Source: Schistosoma mansoni (Eukaryota; Platyhelminthes; Trematoda; Strigeidida; Schistosomatidae). Taken from it: 64,000 nucleotides of DNA. The stretch covers positions 1,736,001 through 1,800,000 of the forward strand of contig NW_017385988.1 of the NCBI RefSeq assembly GCF_000237925.1, read 5' to 3'. The notes beneath the pieces are model-generated. The model did not search any database. It saw only the letters and a list, made by a program, of their open reading frames with translations, and had not been told where the DNA came from. This document shows, in pieces, positions 56,408 through 64,000 of the stretch; the stretch's first letter is position 1; every line of letters starts with the position of its first letter. The position numbers and the translations under genes were made by a program.

Positions 56408-59400
56408 TGACCAAAAAATAGTACTGCTGAAAGAAACACTCCGGAGATTCGTTTGAAATATTCCCTCTTTCATATAATAGGAAATTGAGTTTTCTGAACC
56501 ATATGATCGAGCCATTCTACAATTCAACAAACACACTACTCAAGTGGAGTAGTTACCTATTCCCTTATTGAAAGGTTGTACTACGGTGCACTGAACAATC
56601 CAATAAGCTCTCATTATTCTTAATTTCAGTGCTATCAACGTAATCAGACAAATCATAAGGCAACTTAGGGAAACAGCACCACTTCTGAGACATCTATATT
56701 TTTCAGTGCTTTCGAGTGTATGATAGTTAACAGCCTACTTTCAGTAAATATGTTCTTTAGTCAACTGAGTTCACGGACGATAGACCTTAATCTCTATTCT
56801 ATCGTCGTGGTTTTTCTCGCTTCGCATTCCAATCCATCCCATAAGCAACAGCGGTTAGGCCTTTAGTTGACTGACCAACCACACTACACACAATACTCAT
56901 CTACAAGCATTTTTCTCATCATTAGCATGGCTCCTTGTGGTTGTAAACAATTTTGTCTTGAAAACACCATCCTCGAAAACAAATTCAGTTTTAGTCCATG
57001 ACTCCCATTTGCAATCGCTTCAGCTTTTGCGTCATAAATCCAAATAACAGAGACTCCTAAGCAGCCGGAACCAAAAGATTCAGATTTAGTTAGTGATGTG
57101 AGGTGGAATCCAAGGTGAAATCAGATTCTGCAAAAGACGATTATCACTTCCGACATTTGTATATTGCCAGTAATTTCGTTTCATTCCCTCACTTAGCTCA
57201 TTTATTATATATCTTGGGTGATTGACCCATTACCTTCCTCAGAGTATAAAAACATTATAACCAGTAACGTTTCCTATTGAGGTCACTGATGTTATCTCGG
57301 ATAACTCTAGTTTATTTATACTTCAACCATACAAATTACAAGAGAGCTGTTGTTAACTCCGAGATATTTTCGATAGGATTCAGTAACTGAGATTAATATT
57401 ACAAACTTAGAGCATACAAGCCAGATCATTCCGACGCAGATGAAAGATATTCATATATATGATTTCAGAAGTATGTAAGAATTCACTAGAGAAGGTCATG
57501 TCACGGATTATTTTGCCACAGAAACTCTAAATTTAGTGACCAGTGATGGGCCATCATTCTGAGTTTTAATCCAGTTCATCATGCGATCTGTTTCACCCGA
57601 ATTTTAGGGTGCATTTTTAATCATGCAGCTCAAATTGACGTATATGATCGAAATCAATTTGCAACGATCTCCTATGCTATCAGATAAACATAAAGGTTGA
57701 CTGTTCTCACTTATAGGTCATGATTTATGTTGCGCAAATCATTGACCAGTCAATATAGCGCTCTGAGTTCAGCCTGAGGGAACGCTTGGTATAGAGAGGG
57801 TATTCAGATTAGGGTGTGTGAAGAAAACCGGAAAGGAAGGCAAAAAAGAAGGTCAGTCGGTAGCCCAAAAGTGAAAATGATGCATTTACTTTTATTATGG
57901 GAACAAACTGACAGTAGCTAATAATAACACAAGTATGGAGTTGAGATAATCTGATAATCGAAAGAAGTTGATATAACAATTTTTGAACCCGTTGATGTAA
58001 CAAACCAGTTTTAAAATAAGTACTTCAACTCTCTCGTTGTGCATGCGGCTATACAGTCAGTCAACTTCAGTGGATGAAGCGAAAATACCCTTACTAGCAC
58101 AGTTGTTACTAAATAACTTCCTTGAATTCGTTTTACGTGGCCTAAAGTTCGTAGCAACCCTCCGACCAACCAGATTGCATTATTCACACAGTTAGCACGA
58201 GGTTCAGATCCATAGAACATTTGACTCACCACAGCCTCGTTTAAAAAATCCGATCCCTTCAGAACTTATTTCTATCTGCTAAAACTAACGTCTACACCGA
58301 TGTCCCAGATAAAATCTATGTATTCCCTTATTTTAATTTTATGCTGTATCGTTACTGAGTAACTGATGGACCACCTTCACGGGAGTCCTGGAGAGAAACC
58401 TAACAACGAAAAACTGAATATTACACGCGCTTGTAAAGTAAAAGGTAAATGTGGTAATTGAAAGGATTTTACCATGTCCAAACAACGTACTTTTATCCGA
58501 GTTAGAGATCAGCATCAACCCGACATTATTTCCTTCTTTCAATCCTTCTTATTTGTTCTATTCTATATCCTAGTCCTACACTTTTATAGTCTGTTCCACA
58601 ATTGATCTAGATACAATGCATCAGCCTAGCTAATAAAATAAATGTTAAATCCATAATATATTCGTGTGTGGGTTCGCATGAGTAAAAATTCCTCCTACAT
58701 GGATGTCTTGGGACAACAGCATTTTTTCTTTTTGACCGATAAGTATTCATTCCAATGCATCTTTATGTTGTACATAATGCTCAATCTTTAATTCAGGTAA
58801 ATTTAGTGCTGATACTCAAAGTTATGTGCCTTCCACTGTGTTATTTCTCCTTTTGGTAGTCCCGGGCAGGTGGAGATTTTGTTTCGCTTGACCTTTGATT
58901 ACGGAGGCTGTCATCTTGGTCCATAGACTTTCAATTAGACTAGCTAAAAGTAACTGAAACGAATTGTTCTTTTTTGAGTTGAAGCGTCTTTCCAGCTCGT
59001 CCACTACGTTTGAAAAGCAGTTAGTCCTTGCGATACCTAACGCTTACTTTACCTATTTTAAGTCTGATTATTCAGTTTTAAATGGATTAAATTAATCTTT
59101 CCAGTGGCGTAAACACATTTTCTCTGCCTTATATAAATATAGTCCTTCTCCGATAAGCAATTACTTTGATATTTCCCAGTATTTTTGTGATAAATTTTTT
59201 ATAGTTCCGTTCTATTCAGTTTCGGAAGTGTTGGTCGACTTTACAGCCCATTTTTCAAAACTGCCCAGGTGTTCTGTGAGTTGTGCACTTATAGTTATTT
59301 GTATGAAATTAATGAGTTTTTTTCCGAGTTACTGATTTTCGGCCATATGCACCATTATGCATCGCTAAATAAGAAATTTAGTGGTATAGATTGCGAATTA

Positions 59401-60518
59401 GGAAGTCGAAGGTTTCTGGACACCACGGTCTATACCTCTTTTCAAGTGATGGGTTCAGAAATTTGTGGGAACATAAGACTACTAGAAAAAGACTGGAATG
59501 GGCCTTTGGCTCCCGGCCTATAGGTCAAGCTTCCTGAAGTCATAAATGTCTCGTAGCAGCCGGAACTAAAGAGTTTCAGAGGTGATTTGTTCAGGTGTTA
59601 CCTAGGAATTACCACTTTCATCATCGATCACTATTTCCGTTCACTAGGTTCAGAAGGGATAAAACAAGAATCATATCTCTTTTAAACTCAGAATATTACT
59701 CTGCTTCCCAGGTGAATATTCTAGGGAACAATAGGTTTGTTTTTTTATGTTCAGCGATGTTCGAAGTTTTAGTCTCAACGAACCTTGCCGTCTGTATTTA
59801 TAAGCGTGGTTAGCTTTATTGCCGTTCAGAGATCGTGACCGAGCCATTCTTTTTCTTCTGTGAAGAGTCTCATCGTAGCTGTTACTTTTAATAATTTAAA
59901 TTTTCAAAAGATGAATCATGTATAGATGTCATGGATATTCAGGGATCGAAAACACTTATGTCCATAACACCTTCATAATCGGGGATCCAAACGGAAGTTT
60001 GAGGACGTATTTAGAAAATAGTTGATGTATCGAGAAGTATATGAGCCTAGCTGGGTAGCTGCTGCGATGGATGTGTCGTGAGGAGTACCCGGTGGTGATC
60101 AGATACGAATGCGTGGTTGAATATTTTCAGTTATAATGTTTCCAGTAAAACCAACGAAGTCAGCATTAATGTAGAAGACTTATGGAATCATTTTATTTTG
60201 AAGATTTATTTACAGCTACATATATCCAGTGTGAGCAAATCCATGCATCCATAACTTAAGACTTTGTTAACAGTAGTTGATGATGTCAATATGGTGGCAT
60301 GAAAATCCGTTGACAGTATGTTTTTGGAACCTCCCAATGATAGCAACGCTTACATATCCCTAGGGGATTCGTATAAAAGTATGACACCATTTACGTGGTA
60401 TTATTTGCTAGTATCTTCCCATTGTTGTCTAGGTCTGCAACTGATCAGTCTCTTGTTGGAATATGTGTATCCTGTGTGGACTACCTCGATCTTGCTTTAA
60501 GTCAGGCTTTATGAGCAA
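56408..60518. other. Long gene-poor stretch
   Basis: About 4.1 kb without a recognised gene or element. The best coding-like piece is a plus frame around 59200-59523; within it a short segment from about 59219 to 59267 is bounded by '..tctattcag' and CCCAG|GTGTTC and could be a small exon, but the frame also stays open beyond the donor. Nothing else stands out. Confidence 0.35.
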
Positions 60519-60526
60519 AGATGGAT

Positions 60527-60600
60527 AGTGGCTAGCAGTGGAGTCCAAGGCTCTTGTTTCGTCCCACCTCGGACTCGTCAGCTAGATTTACCTGCACCCC
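60527..60600 (-). ncRNA. Hammerhead-like motif in Sm-alpha-like repeat (minus)
   Basis: Minus strand: core CTGACGA (60581-60575; fits CUGANGA), stem II GTCC/GGAC with a six-base loop, GAAA (60560-60557). Stem I is only partly preserved (UCUAG with UUGGA, including G-U pairs) and stem III is degenerate, so activity is doubtful. Confidence 0.5.
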
Positions 60601-60639
60601 AGGGTTGATAGGATCGAGTCCCGGAGTGAATATCAACTG

Positions 60640-60715
60640 TGGGATGCGGTACACATGTCTGAGGAGTCCAAAGTAGAACGAAATGCGCTTCCTGGATTCT
60701 ACTGTTAGCCACTAC
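60640..60715 (+). ncRNA. Hammerhead-like motif in Sm-alpha-like repeat (plus)
   Basis: Plus strand: core CTGAGGA (60659-60665; fits CUGANGA), stem II GTCC..GAAC with one mismatch, GAAA (60680-60683), followed by 'cctggattct' (60691-60700), the usual stem I 3' strand of the Sm-alpha ribozyme. The 5' strand of stem I is not complementary here, so it is probably inactive. Confidence 0.5.
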
Positions 60716-61236
60716 CTATTTTCGCCTATAAAGCTTGTGACGCCATTATTCTAATAACTCAAAACACAAATTGCTGAGAGCAAGTGACGATATAAACCTA
60801 AAACAAATCAGATTATTCATTTGTTAGACGCCTCTAAGATGATAACTATGGGTTTGAACGCAAACTGATATTTCCTGAGCTCAATAAACTTCAGTGTTGA
60901 AGTGTGAGAAGTGAAAAACTCCAAACAACTAGTTGGTTTCTCGTATTCATTTTCTCAAAGAATCATCAAACTATGTGTTGTATGCTCACTGAAAAATGAA
61001 AAAATATGAAGGTAGGCAGTAAACATAGTTTATCCATGCCAGTTTTTTTGCGATCAGCTAATATTCGCCTTCTATAGCCTTTCTCGGCCCTGAGGTCATC
61101 AGATTCAAATGGTTTTGGACGGAATAGAAGAACTTTTCGCTTAACGGGCTTCCATGTCTATTAGCATTGGATCACCAATACCTTCAGCAGGAACCTAGGT
61201 ATACTATCGATAAAAGGAGAACAGGAAATTGGTAAA

Positions 61237-61640
61237 TCATAGTAAGATACTATCCTTAGTCCTTAAGAATGTGTCAAGTTTTCTCTTAAAGGACTCCTGA
61301 GAAGTCGCTTGGACTAGCTCAGCCAGTAGCAAATTCCAGCATGTGACTACTCTTAAGGAGTAGAAGTTGTGTCTACAGTCCGTTCTGCTGTGTTGTGTCT
61401 CTAGTGGCTGGGCGTTACTCCTTAGGTATGTGTCGGAGTTAAACTTAAGTAGGTGTTTAAGGGGATGCCCAGAAGTATTTAGGGTACCGTAAGCCATTGG
61501 AAGATCACCTCTAAAACTCCTGTACTCCAGTGCGTAAAGGTTCAATGATTGGAGGAGCTGAAGGAGAACATGGAGCTATTATAACATAGGAAGCACCACA
61601 AAGCGATAAAAAGAAGGGCCTTTATTCCAAGAAAACAATA
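61237..61640 (-). mobile_element. CR1-like LINE 3' end fragment
   Basis: The minus frame 61545-61237 has the CR1 C-terminus: 'LEYRSFRGDLPMAYG', 'NFYSLRVVTCWNLL' and 'SFKRKLDTFL'. Strongly 5'-truncated. Lies about 115 bp upstream of the NUP153 start, on the opposite strand, so it could sit in that gene's promoter or 5' region. Confidence 0.8.
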
Positions 61641-61754
61641 TAAACCTTTAAAGTATTTATACTTATTCAGCCAACACTGAATATATCATTGACAGTTGAG
61701 GCCGATTTTGTTTTGCTGCGTGAGTTGGCAGTGGGCAGACTGAGATCACAGGAC

Positions 61755-63269
61755 ATGGTTTCGGAAATTCCCAGAAGAGTACGTACATCCTATTTTCACA
61801 TTCATGTTCAAAATTATCATTGCAGTCTATATTCCACAGAATTGCTGATTCAATTACAGGGTTTGTTCCATCGTCGATTTTACCGACAATTGATGTAAGT
61901 ATCGGGTTTCCCAATACAACTATTCAGGTTCCTCCTGCGAAATCGGATGATCCACTTAAAGGAGTTTTGAGAACTAACCTTAAAAGAACCAATGATGTTC
62001 TTGATCATTGTAGTGAATCAGGACTTAAGAATAAAGCATGGGGCCATACAGATCACACTTTGAGATATGCGAATGTTGACCTTGATGCCGCAGATAAGTC
62101 GGAAAGTGAATGCAGCCTACATTCTTTTTCTACAAGTGGAGTTTCGTCGTTAATGCCCAAGTCGTGGGTATTGGGATGCAAAAACGGCCAAAGTAGATCT
62201 ACGGCTCTACGTAAGGAACTGTGTTCAGATAGCTATATGAACACATATAAAGTATGCGACTCGGTAGAAGTAACCTGTTGTAAACCATCACCTTCATGGC
62301 AGACCTCCCGGAATGACTTTAAAACATGCCCTTATCCCTTGCCAAAACGCCAGCGCTTGTCCACCACAACGAACCTTAGTCCTTCATTTACTTGTCGTTC
62401 TCGTTTGGGAACTATATACGGAGGAGCTGCCAGTTGTCGTAATGCTCGAGAGCTGTTCGAAGTAAGTTTACTTGTAATCACAGTTGGATTATTGTCGTTA
62501 ATATATATGTATATATCGACGATATGACTACTACTTTAGCATTCATCTTAAGATCATCTCGTGTTTATGTATTGCACTGTCGATTGTTGACCACGTGCTA
62601 GGTTCTATGTTGCTTAAGACTGAATAATGTCTGGTTGGATGTGTGTGATCTGATGAGCATACAATCAAGCCTAGCGTTATAGGCCCGATACCTTGCCAAC
62701 TTCTAATATCCTCATATAGTTTGTGACATCGAGTAATGCTGACCTATCTTGGCAGTGTTTCCTCGTAATATCAGTTTACCCGGTATTTTAATTCAGTATT
62801 CCAGTTACGTGGACAGCCATCACTCGTTTGCATATCTTTAAATTCGATTGTTGATGAGTGGTACGATCATTTTAACGGTTGGTGATGCCTATCGAAACAA
62901 GTTTTTTTCATAATTACTCATGTTGCGAACTCCCAGTAAAATAAAACGTTTCTATGACCGTCTTTGTTGGGCCGGTTGTATGTAAAAATCAACTCAGTAG
63001 TATAGATTTTATTGCCTTGCCTCCAATTGAATTCTAATCTAATGATTAGATTCGTACTACTTCATATACATAAAACTACCTTTCTTAAATTTCAGTTCAC
63101 TACGCCGTTGAAATTTGATTTATATTCAGATCGAAATTTTCAACTCGGAAGTAATCCAACTGCTAATTTGAGTTCTACTGCTCGGAGAATTCTCGAGACA
63201 TTAGAGAATCTTTCGGCTCCACTCACTTCGGGTTTTTTACAGTCCACCGTTCATAAACATGTTAAACAG
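61755..63269 (+). CDS. NUP153: NUP153 nucleoporin homologue, first four coding exons (partial)
   Basis: Exons by splice signals and frame: 61755-61778 (ATG in good context, donor AGA|GTACGT), 61826-61894 (donor GAT|GTAAGT), 61928-62461 (donor GAA|GTAAGT), 63096-63269 (acceptor tttcttaaatttcag, donor CAG|GTAGGT). All junctions are phase 0, giving 267 residues. Human NUP153 landmarks appear in order: the N-terminal amphipathic segment ('SIFHRIADSITGFVP', compare 'GILSRVTESVKNIVP'), a Ser-rich linker, 'YGGAASCRNARE' (compare 'YGGAAAAVRQ') and 'SSTARRILETLENLSAPL' (compare 'SSTARRILQSLEKMSSPL'). NUP153 is a nuclear-basket nucleoporin; its N-terminus targets the inner membrane and pore. The zinc fingers and FG repeats would lie beyond the window. 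Introns 1 and 2 are tiny (47 and 33 nt), the third ~630 bp. Confidence 0.9.
62462..63095 (+). other. Intron 3 of NUP153
   Basis: 634-nt intron between a GTAAGT donor and a strong pyrimidine-rich acceptor; no nested feature recognised. Confidence 0.7.
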
Positions 63270-64000
63270 GTAGGTTTTTTATAGGCATAGTCTCGTCTGA
63301 ATTTGCAGTTTATTTTCGTAGGTTTAGATCTAATTTGTCAGTACTTTGAGTTAAGTGAGGGAGGACTTTCCGTAGTGCGTGCAATTGATGTCCGTAGATA
63401 TAAGTAGTGTATCATCAATCGGTGGTGAAGTGCCTGGGTGCAGAAGGGTAGAAAAGATCAAAGAGAAGAACGAAAACAAATAATCAGTGGTTCGAAAACG
63501 AAAGAAAAATGAAGTCTGAAACGATTGATTGCAGAAGGAACAGTCAAGTTTAAGGCGATCGATCGAAATCTTGCAGATTAAGTATTTACTGTTTGGTTCT
63601 CAGGTTTTACTAAGACGTTTTGTAATTTTGTGTTCAAATACATTCAATTGTCCCCACTTGTTTTTCGTTCACTACACTTTCATTAAGACGAAATATCCCA
63701 CAATTCGGAATCTAAACTGTGTACAATTTCCTTTTGATTTTTAACGTCTCAAAACCTAGTGTCTAGGTGATAAAACGTTATCCTTTCTAAAGATGTATAA
63801 GTATTCAATCCTGCTTTCGTAAGCCCTGTTTGGTCGGTCTTCATAAGCTCACAGTTATAGCATCCTGATTGCAAAAAAAACAGCAGTGAGCGCGAGTCAT
63901 CATGAGTAGACGAAAAGCCAATTATTTTTAGTTTGTTGCCCTCTTCAGATCGTGATCAGTTAGTTTTACAAGACGTAAAGTGTTATCACAATTCGCTGAA
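63270..64000 (+). other. NUP153 intron 4 (start), no exon confirmed
   Basis: Follows a CAG|GTAGGT donor. A possible small exon after 'gattgattgcag' (from 63532) would encode a basic, Ser-containing stretch, but its phase does not fit and no clear donor closes it. The next real exon is probably outside the window. Confidence 0.4.

Larger units (their letters stand above)
60519..60720 (+). repeat. Sm-alpha-like SINE with two hammerhead motifs
   Basis: A ~200 bp element has tRNA-like promoter boxes: A-box-like 'tggctagcagtgg' (60529-60541) and B-box-like 'ggatcgagtccc' (60611-60622). Its two ends are roughly inverted copies of each other: the start (ggatagtggctagcagtgg) is the complement of the end (tactgttagccactacc). 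This resembles the schistosome Sm-alpha family, short polymerase III retroposons known to encode hammerhead ribozymes. Family assignment is from memory of its features. Single, mutated copy. Confidence 0.6.

Noticed and set aside
60605-60630. A tRNA gene
   Set aside because: Only promoter-box similarity; no cloverleaf fits, and the surrounding element looks like an Sm-alpha-type SINE.

Overview
The window looks like a piece of a flatworm genome, most likely a blood fluke (Schistosoma). This is inferred from its content. The DNA is AT-rich and intron-rich, and dominated by element families typical of schistosomes: Penelope-like elements (PLEs) with a GIY-YIG endonuclease, RTE-clade and CR1-like LINEs, Gypsy LTR fossils, and one short tRNA-like repeat carrying hammerhead-ribozyme motifs that resembles the schistosome Sm-alpha family. 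Very small introns near a 5' gene end also fit schistosomes. There is no bacterial-style gene organisation.

Layout. 1-546 is the 3' end of a PLE cut by the window edge. 2690-4345 is a CR1-like LINE (minus). 5096-9690 is a patchwork: an RTE tail, two near-identical inverted copies of an unclassified ~0.5 kb repeat, an older third copy, a Gypsy integrase fossil and an RTE fragment. 10281-10519 is a probable host membrane-protein exon. 12172-16695 holds a long minus-strand open frame split by a nearly full-length RTE (12764-16665). 17460-22080 is a minus-strand Gypsy fossil interrupted by an apparently whole PLE (18123-21339) with identical 357-bp direct repeats and an 806-residue ORF. 23851-27913 is the main host island: unrecognised exons on both strands and the last exon of an MSS4/RABIF homologue.

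28626-36185 is an old RTE copy (plus) interrupted by a younger RTE (minus, 29511-33410) with an uninterrupted ORF; two host exons follow (36306-36586, minus). 36995-43495 is nested LINE debris with a 5'-truncated PLE (39187-40330) inserted into an RTE. 45865-50710 is a broken Gypsy element with recognisable LTRs. 50740-52520 is CR1 debris and 53731-56030 a third, broken PLE. 60519-60720 is the Sm-alpha-like repeat, 61237-61640 a CR1 tail, and 61755-63269 the 5' part of a NUP153 nucleoporin gene running off the right edge.

How it works together. The host genes here (NUP153 for the nuclear pore basket, MSS4/RABIF as a Rab chaperone, and unrecognised membrane and other proteins) are not an operon or pathway; they sit between waves of retroelement insertion. 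The autonomous machinery visible is the RTE APE endonuclease plus reverse transcriptase, and the PLE reverse transcriptase plus GIY-YIG endonuclease with ribozyme-like motifs in its terminal repeats. Exon boundaries are my own reading of splice signals and reading frames and have not been tested against transcripts.
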